Source of the DNA: Rhabdothermincola sediminis
Lineage (GTDB): Bacteria > Actinomycetota > Acidimicrobiia > Acidimicrobiales > Acidimicrobilacustridaceae
Direction: 5' to 3'
Assembly: GCF_014805525.1 (NCBI RefSeq)
Contig: NZ_JACFSZ010000001.1
Coordinates: forward strand, 124,001-188,000
DNA: 64,000 bases
The notes beneath the pieces are model-generated. The model had not been told where the DNA came from and ran no database searches. It saw nothing but the letters and a program-made list of their open reading frames with translations. Numbering within the stretch: position 1 is the stretch's first letter; the number at the start of each line of letters is the position of its first letter. Of the stretch, positions 16,340-25,413 are shown piece by piece. The translations under genes and the position numbers were made by a program.

Positions 16340-17467
16340 ATGACCCATCTCGATCGAACCCACGATTCGCCTCGCCCCTCGAGGTTCGCTGTCGCGGCGA
16401 TCACGGTCGCGATCGCCGCGGCCAGCGCGTGCTCGGGCGGGGCGGGCGAGGCCACCACGACCACCACCTCGACCGCCCTGGTGCTCGCGCCACCCCCGAG
16501 TGACGTGACGCCGGTGAGCGTGCCCGACGGTTTCGTGGTGCCCGACACCCGCACCGCGGTGCTGCTGCCCGTGAAGGGTAAGCGTCCGGGCAGTCCCGCA
16601 CCGCAGCTCTTCGGGGGCACCGCGCGCCTGGGGGGCACGGTCAGCGGGCCCGACGGTCCCGTGGGCGGCGCCACGGTCCGCGTGGAGCGGGTGGTCGGCG
16701 ACCGGGTGGCATCGACCGATGTGACCACGGCCGATGACGGCACCTTCGCCGTCTCCGGCCTGCTCGGTGGCCACTTCCGGGTGCGGGCCTGGCTGCGGCC
16801 CTCGCTGGCGTCGACGCAGGCGGCGGCCACGTTCCTGGCCGCGGCCGGCGGCCGCGCGGACCTGCAGATCCGCCTGTCGCGCTTCGACGGCCGCCAGCTG
16901 CAGGCGGTCCTCGATTCGGCCGAGCCCCGGGTCGGCGAGACGGTGACCCTGCGGGCTCTCTACACCGAGCAGTCCGTCGACGAGAACGGGATCGTGACGG
17001 GGGAAGGCATTCCCGGCACCCAGGTGAGGGTGGAGCTCGACGGGGGGTTCCGCCTCGACGGCGATGCCACCACGACCACGGGTCGCGACGGCATCGCGAC
17101 GTGGCGGCTGGTGTGCACCCGCGAGGGTCAGCACGCGGCGACGGTGTCCACCCAGGACCTGAGCACCAGGGTGACGCTGCCCGGCTGCGGGCCGCGAGCG
17201 CCGACCACGACCACGCCGGCCGGCATCGACGTGCCGGACTTCCCGATCGGCGAGGAGTTCTCGGTTCCCCACAGCGGGGTGCTCCCTCCCGGCACCTACC
17301 GCACCTTCCTGCGCGGTTGTGCCACCACCTATCAGGTGTACGTCGACGGCCGCTGGCAGGAGGAGCGCCGGACCGCGACCGGACCGACCATCGAGCTGTC
17401 CACCCCCGCCCGCGATTTCCGACCCGCGAGCGGCACCGACGGGTGTCGCTACCAGCGCGTCACATGA
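16340..17467 (+). CDS. Putative lipoprotein with carboxypeptidase-regulatory-like domain
   Basis: The 375-residue product has a signal peptide ending in a lipobox-like ASAC (Cys31). A Thr-rich linker is followed by a transthyretin-like beta domain (GGTVSGPDGPVGGATVRVE to DGTFAVSGLLGG, about 95-155). A second beta domain (about 180-280) and a second Thr-rich linker precede a small C-terminal cysteine-containing domain. It is predicted to sit on the outer face of the membrane. Its stop overlaps the PBP start (ATGA), which suggests a cell-envelope role alongside peptidoglycan synthesis. Specific function is unknown. Confidence 0.72.
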   Translation: MTHLDRTHDSPRPSRFAVAAITVAIAAASACSGGAGEATTTTTSTALVLAPPPSDVTPVSVPDGFVVPDTRTAVLLPVKGKRPGSPAPQLFGGTARLGGTVSGPDGPVGGATVRVERVVGDRVASTDVTTADDGTFAVSGLLGGHFRVRAWLRPSLASTQAAATFLAAAGGRADLQIRLSRFDGRQLQAVLDSAEPRVGETVTLRALYTEQSVDENGIVTGEGIPGTQVRVELDGGFRLDGDATTTTGRDGIATWRLVCTREGQHAATVSTQDLSTRVTLPGCGPRAPTTTTPAGIDVPDFPIGEEFSVPHSGVLPPGTYRTFLRGCATTYQVYVDGRWQEERRTATGPTIELSTPARDFRPASGTDGCRYQRVT

Positions 17468-19602
17468 CCGGGCTGCGCAGACCTCGCTGGCGTCGTGGCG
17501 TGCGCCTGTCGTTGCGGGTGCTCGTGGTCATGGTCATCGGCCTCCCCGTGCTGGCGGTGGCCACCACAGCGTCGGGGTTCGGGCTGCTGCTGTTCGGGAA
17601 CCTCCCGGGGACCGTGCCCGAGGAGAACCCTCGCATCCAGGCCCAGCCGTCCTACGTGTATGACAGCCAGGGCAACCAGATCGGCGAGTTCCGCCAGTTC
17701 GATCTCACCGTGCCCATGTCCCGGGAGGACGTCCCCCAGGTGCTGAAGGACGCCACCGTGGCGGCCGAGGACCATCGCTTCTGGTCACACAAGGGCATCG
17801 ACCCCGAGGGGCTCGTGCGGGCCGCGCTCACCAACTACGAGCAGGGCGAGGTCGTCCAGGGCGGCTCCACGATCACCCAGCAGTATGTGAAGGCCGCGTA
17901 CCTCTCGCCGGAGCGCACGTTCTCGCGCAAGTTCAACGAGGCGCTGCTGGCGACCCGCGTGGAGCGAGAGCTCACCGAGCAGTTGGGTTCGGCTCGGGCC
18001 GCGAAGGAGGAGATCCTCTATCGCTACCTCGACGGGGTCTACTTCGGGAGCGGCGCGTACGGCGCTGGTGCGGCCGCGCAGACCTACTTCCATAAGAACG
18101 TCCGCGACCTGAACCTGTCGGAGGCGGCCACCCTCGCGGCCATCATCCCCTCACCGTCGAAGTTCAACCCTCGGGAGAACGTCTTCGTGGCCGAGACCCG
18201 CCGCCAGCAGGTCCTCTCCGACATGCTGCAACTGGGGTTGATCACCCAGGAGCAGTACGACGAGGCCCGTCCCGCGCAGCTCTGGCACCTGGGCTTCGGG
18301 TTGCCCCCCGAAGGGCAGCCCGCCACGCTGGTGTTCCCCCAGACCGATGCCGGCGCATCGGCCTATCCCTACTTCGTCGACTACGTCCGCCGGTACCTCG
18401 AGGAGCGGTACGGCGACGAGCAGGTGTTCAAGGGCGGGCTGCGGATCGAGACCACGATCGATCCTCGTCTGCAGTCCCTGGCGGAGGCGGCGGTGTCCGA
18501 TGCGCTGGCGGGCACCTCCTACCCGCGGGAGATGTCACTGGTGGCGGTCGAGCCGTCCACCGGGTTCGTGAAGGCCTTCGTGGGAGGCCGTGACTGGAAC
18601 GTCAGCCAGGTGAACCTGGGTCTCGGCGGCGAGACCGGCATGCAGGCGGGCTCCTCGTTCAAGACCTTCACCATCGCCGCGGCGCTGGAGCAGGGGTTCG
18701 GGCCCTCCACGACCTATCCGGGCGGCCCCTACAACGAACCGGGCTGCTTCCGGCGGGCGAACGTGCCCTGCGAGCCGCTCGGCGGCACGGGAGGCGACAT
18801 GCGCACCGCGACCGCCGCCTCGAGCAACGCCTACTTCGTCCAGCTCGCCCGTGACGTCGGCCCCAACCGCATCGCGGAGATGGCGAACCGGTTGGGGGTG
18901 ACGACCTGGATCACCCCGGACGGCTCCTACACCTCCCGCATCACCCTCGGGCAGTACAGCGTGTCGCCCCTCGACATGGCGACGGGCTACGCCACCCTCG
19001 CGAACCACGGGGTGCGCCCGAACGTCACGCCGGTGGTGAAGGTGACGGCCGCCGACGGGACGGTGCTCGAGGACAACACGGTTCCCGGGGGGACGCCGGT
19101 GCTCGATCCGGCGATCGCGGACACGACCACCGACATCCTGCGCGGCGTGATCGACGGGGGCACCGGTCGGCGGGCGAACATCGGGCGGCCCGCCGCGGGC
19201 AAGACGGGTACCACCGACAACAACACCGACATCTGGTTCGTGGGCTACACCCCGCAGCTCGTGGCGGCGGTGTGGATGGGGCACGCGGACGGTCAGCGCT
19301 CGTTGGGGAACGTGTTCGGCGGCGACACCGCGGCCCGCACCTGGGCTGCGTTCATGCGACCAGCGCACGACGGGCTCCCGGTGCTCGACTTCCCGGTGCC
19401 CGGACCGCTGCCGCCACCTCGTGGGGACGGCGAGGGGGGCGCGGCCCGTCGACCGCTGCGGCGGGCGCCGGCCGAGCTGCCCGTCGACTGCGGTGGACCG
19501 TGCGTACGCACGCCGTCGCTGCCCGCACCGACCACGACCACGACCACGACCACCACGGTGCCGGCGGAACCGCCGGCGACCACCACCACCACCGGCCGGT
19601 GA
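17464..19602 (+). CDS. Class A penicillin-binding protein (transglycosylase/transpeptidase)
   Basis: This 712-residue bifunctional peptidoglycan synthase has an N-terminal transmembrane helix (about 17-45) and a GT51 domain with the catalytic Glu in AAEDHRF (E102) and GGSTITQQY (133-141). The transpeptidase domain shows the SxxK motif SSFK (about 397), SSN and KTGTT (about 580). The C terminus is a Pro/Thr-rich tail. ATG 17464 overlaps the lipoprotein stop; a longer in-frame start would lie inside that gene. The degenerate protease gene follows 82 bp downstream. Confidence 0.93.
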   Translation: MTGLRRPRWRRGVRLSLRVLVVMVIGLPVLAVATTASGFGLLLFGNLPGTVPEENPRIQAQPSYVYDSQGNQIGEFRQFDLTVPMSREDVPQVLKDATVAAEDHRFWSHKGIDPEGLVRAALTNYEQGEVVQGGSTITQQYVKAAYLSPERTFSRKFNEALLATRVERELTEQLGSARAAKEEILYRYLDGVYFGSGAYGAGAAAQTYFHKNVRDLNLSEAATLAAIIPSPSKFNPRENVFVAETRRQQVLSDMLQLGLITQEQYDEARPAQLWHLGFGLPPEGQPATLVFPQTDAGASAYPYFVDYVRRYLEERYGDEQVFKGGLRIETTIDPRLQSLAEAAVSDALAGTSYPREMSLVAVEPSTGFVKAFVGGRDWNVSQVNLGLGGETGMQAGSSFKTFTIAAALEQGFGPSTTYPGGPYNEPGCFRRANVPCEPLGGTGGDMRTATAASSNAYFVQLARDVGPNRIAEMANRLGVTTWITPDGSYTSRITLGQYSVSPLDMATGYATLANHGVRPNVTPVVKVTAADGTVLEDNTVPGGTPVLDPAIADTTTDILRGVIDGGTGRRANIGRPAAGKTGTTDNNTDIWFVGYTPQLVAAVWMGHADGQRSLGNVFGGDTAARTWAAFMRPAHDGLPVLDFPVPGPLPPPRGDGEGGAARRPLRRAPAELPVDCGGPCVRTPSLPAPTTTTTTTTTVPAEPPATTTTTGR

Positions 19603-19684
19603 GGTCGGGGCACGGGAGGCGCGAGATGGGCATGAGCACCGGCACGGGTGAGGTGACGGGGACAGCAGGAGAGGGTGGGCGGCG

Positions 19685-20788
19685 ATGAGCACCGGGAGCG
19701 AGGATCGCCGGGGCGGCACGACCGGCCCGCTCGATCTCACCAAGCCGGTGATCGACGCCGAGCCGGTGACCGGCTCGCAGCCACTGGTGAGCCCCGGCGG
19801 GGCCGGGAGCGCGACCAGCGGCCAGCCAGCGGCCGGCGGCGCGATGTCGCGCCGCGAGCGGCGGCGCGCGTGGCGACGCGAGGACAAGGCCCGGCGGTAC
19901 GCGGCCCGCAACTCGGTGCGCTTCCCGATCTTCACCCGGTCGGTGCTGTTGTGGATGCTGATCTTCGCCCTCACGGGCGTGGCGTTCGGTGCGAGCGGCG
20001 CGTTCTGGTGGGCCAACTTCAACAGCCAGGTGAGCGATCTGCGATCGACGACGGAGGACTTCGAAGAGCGCTCGGCGGATGCGCAGGCGTCGATCGAGCA
20101 GCTGCGTGAGCAGGCGCTCACCGACATCAACGATGCGCTGGGCCCGCTGCAGGGCTTCCTCGCCGAGACCCAGGTGCTCCAGCTCGCCCAGCTGTTCTCT
20201 CCGGCCGTCTACAGCGTGGCCACCCTCGACGAGGAGGGGCGCCCGGCGGTCGGGACCGCCTTCGCGGTCATCAGCGACGACCGCGAGACCTATTTCGTCA
20301 CCTCGTACACGACGGTCAAGGCCGCGACCGTGATGCCCGGTCCGGACGTCACTATTCGCAAGGGCACCGAGGAGACGAGAGCCGAGGTCTGGAACTGGGA
20401 CCCTGAGCGCGACCTGGCCTTGATCCGGGCGCCCAAGGGTGGGGTCCAGGTGCTGGAGTGGATCAGCAACGACGCCGCGGCCAAGGCGCTGGGTGGGCGG
20501 ATCTTCCCGGTGAGCGGGCTTGGTGGCGCAGGCGCGAGCCTGACGACGGGCGTGGTGATCGATCAGTCGGCAGCTGGATTCCAGCACACCGCTCCCCTGG
20601 GACCGGCCTTCCAGGGTGGGCCGATCGTCACCGTCGACGGCAAGGTCCTGGGGGTGGCGTCACTGACCTACGAGCCACTCGGCTTCGACGCCGGCGAGAT
20701 CCACTTCGCGGTGCCGATCAACCAGGTCTGCCAGAAGCTGCTCCAGTGCGGCGGCGCCGACCGCACCCCGTCGCCGCGGGGAGGCTGA
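19685..20788 (+). CDS. Membrane-anchored trypsin-fold pseudoprotease
   Basis: The 367-residue protein has a disordered cytoplasmic N terminus, an Arg-rich stop-transfer stretch, one transmembrane helix (about 85-110), a coiled coil (about 113-170) and an extracytoplasmic trypsin/HtrA-like domain (about 172-355). The triad is broken. The strand that normally reads TNAHVV reads TSYTTVK without His, the Asp strand DLALI survives (D243), and the nucleophile segment reads GPAFQGGPI without Ser. It is therefore probably a binding or scaffold protein. Its position after the PBP suggests an envelope role. Confidence 0.75.
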   Translation: MSTGSEDRRGGTTGPLDLTKPVIDAEPVTGSQPLVSPGGAGSATSGQPAAGGAMSRRERRRAWRREDKARRYAARNSVRFPIFTRSVLLWMLIFALTGVAFGASGAFWWANFNSQVSDLRSTTEDFEERSADAQASIEQLREQALTDINDALGPLQGFLAETQVLQLAQLFSPAVYSVATLDEEGRPAVGTAFAVISDDRETYFVTSYTTVKAATVMPGPDVTIRKGTEETRAEVWNWDPERDLALIRAPKGGVQVLEWISNDAAAKALGGRIFPVSGLGGAGASLTTGVVIDQSAAGFQHTAPLGPAFQGGPIVTVDGKVLGVASLTYEPLGFDAGEIHFAVPINQVCQKLLQCGGADRTPSPRGG

Positions 20789-20880
20789 GCGCCCCCTCGC
20801 ACTCGCCGCCGTTCGGCCGCACGACCCCAGATGGGCGCGGGAGGCACTGACTCCGCGCTCGGCTGGGTAGAGCGGACAGC

Positions 20881-20918
20881 ATGTGGGTGTACCCACGCGA
20901 TGTGGGTGTACCCACGCG
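20881..20918. repeat. Two tandem 19-bp units, each holding a 14-bp palindrome
   Basis: The unit ATGTGGGTGTACCCACGCG occurs twice without a gap. Each contains the perfect palindrome GTGGGTGTACCCAC (20883-20896 and 20902-20915). They lie in the 245-bp gap between two convergent gene ends (20788 and 21034), and nothing else is recognised in this gap. Confidence 0.7.
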
Positions 20919-21033
20919 ATCGTCGCAGGTGGTCCGGGGCGGGCGCCTGGTACCGCCGCCACGCGGTGCCCGCAGACCCCGGCGGACCGGCCCACGGCGG
21001 TGTGGTGGCGTCGGGCCGGCGGGGCGGGAGTGC

Positions 21034-23595
21034 TCAGGAGTGGGCGGTCTGGGTGCCAGGGTGCGGGGCCCAGGCGATCCGCCCCAGCACCGCGGGGTTC
21101 GGCAGATCGGGGTGCGAGGGAACCACGCGCACCGTGAAGCCGAAGTTGCCGGCGCGGTCGAAGTCGATCTCGTGCTGGTAGCGCCGCCACCCGGGGTGCT
21201 CCCCGTCGCCCGCGAGCTCCATGGCCACCACCCGAGGCTGGCGGATCTCGTCCTCGAGGTCCACCTCCCCGTACACGAGCTGGACGGCGACGTCGCCGGG
21301 CTCGAGCTCGCCGAGCACGATCTGCGCGGTGACGAGGTAGGACGCGCCCTGCTCGGTCGGGAGCTCCTCGTAGGTCGTCGACCGAACCGCCACCGACGGC
21401 CAGGCCCGGTCGAGCTGGTGACGCCAGCGCACGAGGGCCTTGGCCCGCTCGTAGCCGCTCGCTGAGAGGTGCTCGGAGTGCACGGCGGCCGGCTCGTACA
21501 TCTCGGTGACGTACTCGCGCAGCATCCGGCTGGCCTCGACCTTGGGGGCGAGCCGCGAGATCGAGCGAGCGACCCGCTTGACCCAGTCGTTCGGCACGCC
21601 GTCGTCGTCGCGCCGGTAGAACATCGGGACGACCTGGCGTTCGAGGATGCTGTAGAGGCCGGCTGCCTCGAAGCGGTTGCGGGCCTCGATGTCGGGCTCG
21701 TCTTCCACGGAGGGGATCGCCCAGCCCACGTCGGGCTCGTACATCTCGTCCCACCAGCCGTCGAGCACCGAGCAGTTCAGCCCACCGTTGAACACCGCCT
21801 TCATGCCGCTGGTACCGCACGCCTCGTTCGGTCGCAGCGGCGTGTTGAGCCAGACGTCGGCGCCCTGGACCAGCATGCGGGCCACGCTGATGTCGTAGTC
21901 CTCGATCAACACCAGCCGGTGGCGGATGTCGAGGTCCGCAGCAGTGTTGGCGATCGTCTGGAGCAGGTGGTGTCCCTGCTCGTCGGCCGGGTGGGCCTTG
22001 CCTGCGAAGACGAGCTGCACGGGGCGTTCGGGATCGAGCAGCAGGGCCCGCAGGCGCTCGGGATCGCTCAGCAGCAGCACAGCCCGCTTGTAAGCGGCGA
22101 AGCGGCGGGCGAAGCCGATGGTGAGCACGTCGGGATCGAGTGCCTCCTCGGTCCACGCCACCTGGGGTTCCGACAGCCCGCGCCGCAGGCCCGACTGGCG
22201 CAGGCGGTGCCGGGCGTAGCTCACCAACCGCTCCCGGTTGGCGCAGCGCAGCTTCCACAGCTCCCTGGCCGGGACGTCCTCGATCGCTCGCCAGGCGGCC
22301 GGATCGGCTTGCGGCCAGTCCTCCCCGAGCACCTTCTCGTACAGGCTGCGGAACCCGGTCGAGGTCCAGGTCCGGGCGTGCACCCCGTTGGTGACCGAGG
22401 TGATGGGGACCTCGGCCAGCGGGACCTGGGGCCACAGCCCGGCGAACATCGCCCGGCTCACGGCGCCGTGCAGCTTCGCCACCCCGTTCGAGCGACCGGC
22501 GAGCCGCAGGCCCATCGTGGCCATGTTGAACACCTCGCCTTCGGGGGTGCCCGGCTCGTGACCGAGCGCCATCAGCTCGTCGAGGGTGACCCCGAGCTCG
22601 TGGCACCAGTTCCCGAAGTACTTCTCGATCAGCTCCCGCGGGAACCGGTCGATGCCGGCGGGGACGGGGGTGTGGGTGGTGAAGATCGTCGCCGGCCGGC
22701 TCGCGGCGCGAGCTTCGGCGAAGGAGAGCCCTTCGTCGAGCATCAGGCGGCGGATCCGCTCCAGGGCCAGGAATCCCGCGTGGCCCTCGTTCATGTGGAA
22801 CACCTGGGGCCGGGCTCCCAGCGCGTCGAGAGCCCGCACCCCACCGACGCCGAGGACAAGCTCCTGGCGGATGCGCTCCTCCGGGCCGCCCCCGTAGAGG
22901 CGGTCGCAGACCAGGCGGCTGTAGTCGTCATTGTCGTCGATGTCGGTGTCGAGCAGGTACAGCTCGATGCGCCCGATCTGCGCCTGCCAGAGGCGGGCGT
23001 GCACCGGCACGCCGGCGAGCTCGACCGTCACGGTGAGGTCCTTGACCGGCGAGAGTGCCATGGCCCGGGGGTCGAGGCGGGGGAAGCGCTCGACCTGCCA
23101 GCCGCGGGCGTCGAGCTCCTGGCGGAAGTAGCCGTGCCGGTAGAGCAGGCCGATGCCGATCAGCGGCAGTCCGAGATCGTCGGCGGCTTTCAGGTGGTCG
23201 CCGGCGAGCACGCCGAGTCCCCCGGAGTACTGGGGGAGCGCGGCCGCGATGCCGAACTCCGGTGAGAAGTAGGCCACCGATCGCAGCGGGGATCCCTCGC
23301 GGTGCTGGAACCAGCGGGGCTCGTCGAGCGTGCGGCGCAGCTCGCGATGGACGGTCGCGGCCAGCGATGTGAAGGCGGCGTCGGTGGCGAGCTGCTCGAG
23401 GCGCTCGGTGGACATGGTCGACAGCATCAGGGCCGGGTCCTGGCCCTCGAGTTCCCAGCCCTCGCGGTCGAGCCGGCGGAAGAGGTCCTGTGCCCGCTCG
23501 TCGTCGCTCCAGCCGAGGTTGAGGGCGACCTCCCGCAGCGGCTCCAGCGAGGGCGGGAGCTGGGAGACGACGGTGAACGTCTGGACGGCCTTCAT
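21034..23595 (-). CDS. glgP: Alpha-glucan (glycogen) phosphorylase
   Basis: This PLP-dependent GT35 enzyme releases glucose-1-phosphate from glycogen or maltodextrin. The 853-residue length, the N-terminal DUF3417 region (about 10-115) and motifs such as AYFSPEFGI and YSGGLGVLAGDHLK match the actinobacterial/archaeal-type phosphorylases. The PLP lysine lies in the conserved ACGTSGMKAVFNGG segment. A C-terminal beta-rich extension (about 720-853) is also typical of this type. ATG 23595 is supported by TACCGT 8 nt upstream. Confidence 0.9.
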   Translation of the reverse strand: MKAVQTFTVVSQLPPSLEPLREVALNLGWSDDERAQDLFRRLDREGWELEGQDPALMLSTMSTERLEQLATDAAFTSLAATVHRELRRTLDEPRWFQHREGSPLRSVAYFSPEFGIAAALPQYSGGLGVLAGDHLKAADDLGLPLIGIGLLYRHGYFRQELDARGWQVERFPRLDPRAMALSPVKDLTVTVELAGVPVHARLWQAQIGRIELYLLDTDIDDNDDYSRLVCDRLYGGGPEERIRQELVLGVGGVRALDALGARPQVFHMNEGHAGFLALERIRRLMLDEGLSFAEARAASRPATIFTTHTPVPAGIDRFPRELIEKYFGNWCHELGVTLDELMALGHEPGTPEGEVFNMATMGLRLAGRSNGVAKLHGAVSRAMFAGLWPQVPLAEVPITSVTNGVHARTWTSTGFRSLYEKVLGEDWPQADPAAWRAIEDVPARELWKLRCANRERLVSYARHRLRQSGLRRGLSEPQVAWTEEALDPDVLTIGFARRFAAYKRAVLLLSDPERLRALLLDPERPVQLVFAGKAHPADEQGHHLLQTIANTAADLDIRHRLVLIEDYDISVARMLVQGADVWLNTPLRPNEACGTSGMKAVFNGGLNCSVLDGWWDEMYEPDVGWAIPSVEDEPDIEARNRFEAAGLYSILERQVVPMFYRRDDDGVPNDWVKRVARSISRLAPKVEASRMLREYVTEMYEPAAVHSEHLSASGYERAKALVRWRHQLDRAWPSVAVRSTTYEELPTEQGASYLVTAQIVLGELEPGDVAVQLVYGEVDLEDEIRQPRVVAMELAGDGEHPGWRRYQHEIDFDRAGNFGFTVRVVPSHPDLPNPAVLGRIAWAPHPGTQTAHS

Positions 23596-23603
23596 GGCGA
23601 CCG

Positions 23604-23609
23604 ACGGTA
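23604..23609 (-). promoter_or_regulatory. -10 element for glgP
   Basis: TACCGT is followed by 8 nt and ATG 23595. The same 17-nt string, TACCGTCGGTCGCCATG, occurs at the DUF6790 gene start (39597-39613). Confidence 0.5.
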
Positions 23610-23645
23610 GCGGTGGTGGGCCCCTGCCCGTGCCGGTCCCGGGGC

Positions 23646-24101
23646 TCAGCTGCCGGAGCGGATCGTGGCCAGAGCTGCGTCGATGTGCTTGCGGGGGCGG
23701 AACTGGGAGCTGAACACCGAGCGGATCGTGCCTTCGGGGTCGATCACGTAGGTGACCCGGCCGGGTAGCAGGCCGAAAGTCCGACCCACCCCGAACGCCG
23801 AGCGGGCCGTGCCGTCGACGTCGGCCAGCAGGGTGAAGGGCAGCCGGTGCTTCTCCGCAAACTGCCGGTGCGATTCCACCGGGTCGGCGCTGATGCCGAT
23901 CACCTCGGCGCCGGCGTCGGTGAAGTCCTCGTAGGCGTCCCGGAAGGAGCAGGACTCAGCCGTGCAGCCGGGGGTGTCGTCGGCGGGGTAGAAGTAGACG
24001 ACGACCCAGCGCCCTCGCAGGTCACGGAGCGCGACCGGCTTCCCGTGCTGGTCCGGCAGGGTGATGTCCGGCGCGGCGTCGCCTGCTCTCAGCTCGGTCA
24101 C
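23646..24101 (-). CDS. bcp: Thioredoxin-dependent peroxiredoxin, Bcp/PrxQ type
   Basis: This thiol peroxidase reduces hydrogen and organic peroxides. The 151-residue product has APDITLPDQHG at the N terminus and the peroxidatic cysteine in PADDTPGCTAESCSF. The second Cys, five residues on, is the expected resolving cysteine of atypical 2-Cys PrxQ. GTG 24101 gives normal family length; a longer frame exists but runs into the parA gene. It is divergent from parA with 55 bp between starts. Confidence 0.88.
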   Translation of the reverse strand: MTELRAGDAAPDITLPDQHGKPVALRDLRGRWVVVYFYPADDTPGCTAESCSFRDAYEDFTDAGAEVIGISADPVESHRQFAEKHRLPFTLLADVDGTARSAFGVGRTFGLLPGRVTYVIDPEGTIRSVFSSQFRPRKHIDAALATIRSGS

Positions 24102-24142
24102 GTAGGTCCTCAAGGCGTGGGCGACGCCGCGTATTCCTGCAC

Positions 24143-24148
24143 TACCGT
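24143..24148 (+). promoter_or_regulatory. -10 element for the parA-like gene
   Basis: TACCGT is followed by 8 nt and ATG 24157. Confidence 0.45.
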
Positions 24149-24156
24149 TGGATCCC

Positions 24157-24996
24157 ATGTCCGGGCGCACGACGATCGCCGTGGTGAACCAGAAGGGCGG
24201 CGTGGGCAAGACCACGGTCGCGCTCGGGCTGGCCTCCGCGGCCGCTCACACCGGCCGGCAGGTGGTGGTGATCGACCTCGATCCCCAGGCCAACGCCACC
24301 ACCGGGCTCGCCGTGTGGGACCCGCCGGTCACCGTCGATCGGGCCCTCGAGGCCGAGCGCCCGGGCGTGCTCACCGAGGTGCTGTGCCCGTCGGGTTGGC
24401 CGGCCGATCTCGGCCGGCTGCCACTGGTGGCGCCCAGCTCGCCGGCGCTCGCCGCCCGGGAGCCCCAGCTGGCCACCGATCCGGTCGGGGCCCAGGACCG
24501 GCTCCAGGTGGCAATGGAAGGCCTGGCCTGCGAGCTGGCGATCATCGACTGCCCGCCGTCGCTCGGGCTGCTCACCGTCAACGGTCTGTTCGCGGCCGAC
24601 CAGGCGTTGATCGTCACCGAGCCCGCGGCCTGGGCCTCGGACGGGGTGCAGCAGATCACGCGCACCATCCACCGGATCAGCCAGCGCCGGGGCGGAGCGC
24701 TCACCATCGCCGGCATCGCGGTGAACCGCCTCGGCCGCACCCGGGACGCCCGCTACTGGCACGACCAGCTCGTCGAGCAGTACGGCGACGAGGTGCTCCC
24801 GCCGGTTCACCTGCGAGCCGCCGTGGCCGAAGCAGCCGCGCAGTCGCTGCCGATCCACGCGCTCGGCCACCGGCCGGGAGCGCCCGAGGCCGCCGCGGAG
24901 CTCGAGGCCGTCCTCGAGCGCATCCTGCCCACTGGAGCCCCTGATGCCGCAGTACGACCCGCAACGTTCGCGTCGCCGCCAGCCGCCGCCTCCTGA
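24157..24996 (+). CDS. ParA/Soj-family ATPase
   Basis: This 279-residue Walker-type partition ATPase has the deviant P-loop QKGGVGKTT (about 11-19), DLDPQANAT and the Walker B-like IIDCPPSLG. It is followed by a C-terminal helical region and a Pro/Ala tail. No parB is adjacent. Instead it overlaps by 53 bp a gene for a tail-anchored beta-repeat protein, so it may position a membrane or envelope component rather than the chromosome. That role is inference. Confidence 0.85.
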   Translation: MSGRTTIAVVNQKGGVGKTTVALGLASAAAHTGRQVVVIDLDPQANATTGLAVWDPPVTVDRALEAERPGVLTEVLCPSGWPADLGRLPLVAPSSPALAAREPQLATDPVGAQDRLQVAMEGLACELAIIDCPPSLGLLTVNGLFAADQALIVTEPAAWASDGVQQITRTIHRISQRRGGALTIAGIAVNRLGRTRDARYWHDQLVEQYGDEVLPPVHLRAAVAEAAAQSLPIHALGHRPGAPEAAAELEAVLERILPTGAPDAAVRPATFASPPAAAS

Positions 24997-25399
24997 CGAC
25001 GAGCCGGCTCCGGTCGACGCCCTGCTCGAACCCCCGACCAAACCGGCGGGGCCCGAGGGGGTCGACGGGGTCGAGCTGCCCCGCGGTGTCGAGGTCGAGG
25101 TCGTGGGGGGCGAGGTGGTCGTGCACACGGGTGAGGCCGACGTGGAGATCTCGCCCCGGGGCGACGACATCGTGGTGCACACCGACCAGGCCGATGTCGA
25201 GGTGCTCCCGACGGTCGACGAGGTGATCGTCAGCACCCCGGCCGAGGATGTCTACGTCGACACCACCAGCGGCGTCGTCGAGCACGCCGATGGGGCGGGG
25301 CGCCGCTCGCGCCGGGCCGCGCTGGCCGCGGTGATCCTGGCCGTGGTGATCGCCGCCGTGCTGCTGGTGCGCCGGTGGTCCGGTAAGCGCACCGGCTGA
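24944..25399 (+). CDS. Tail-anchored protein with three short beta repeats
   Basis: The 151-residue protein begins with a basic, Pro-rich segment. It then carries three related units, roughly GGEVVVHTGEADVEI, DDIVVHTDQADVEV and DEVIVSTPAEDVYV (residues about 54-103). A single C-terminal transmembrane helix (about 123-142) and a basic end follow. ATG 24944 lies inside parA and has GGAG about 6 nt upstream. The gene order suggests a membrane partner of the ParA ATPase. No family was recognised. Confidence 0.7.
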   Translation: MPQYDPQRSRRRQPPPPDDEPAPVDALLEPPTKPAGPEGVDGVELPRGVEVEVVGGEVVVHTGEADVEISPRGDDIVVHTDQADVEVLPTVDEVIVSTPAEDVYVDTTSGVVEHADGAGRRSRRAALAAVILAVVIAAVLLVRRWSGKRTG

Positions 25400-25413
25400 G
25401 CGACGGCCGTTGC

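Noticed and set aside
21469-23265. Long open frame antisense to glgP
   Set aside because: Same reason: glgP carries conserved motifs through the whole span, and the antisense product has no recognisable feature.
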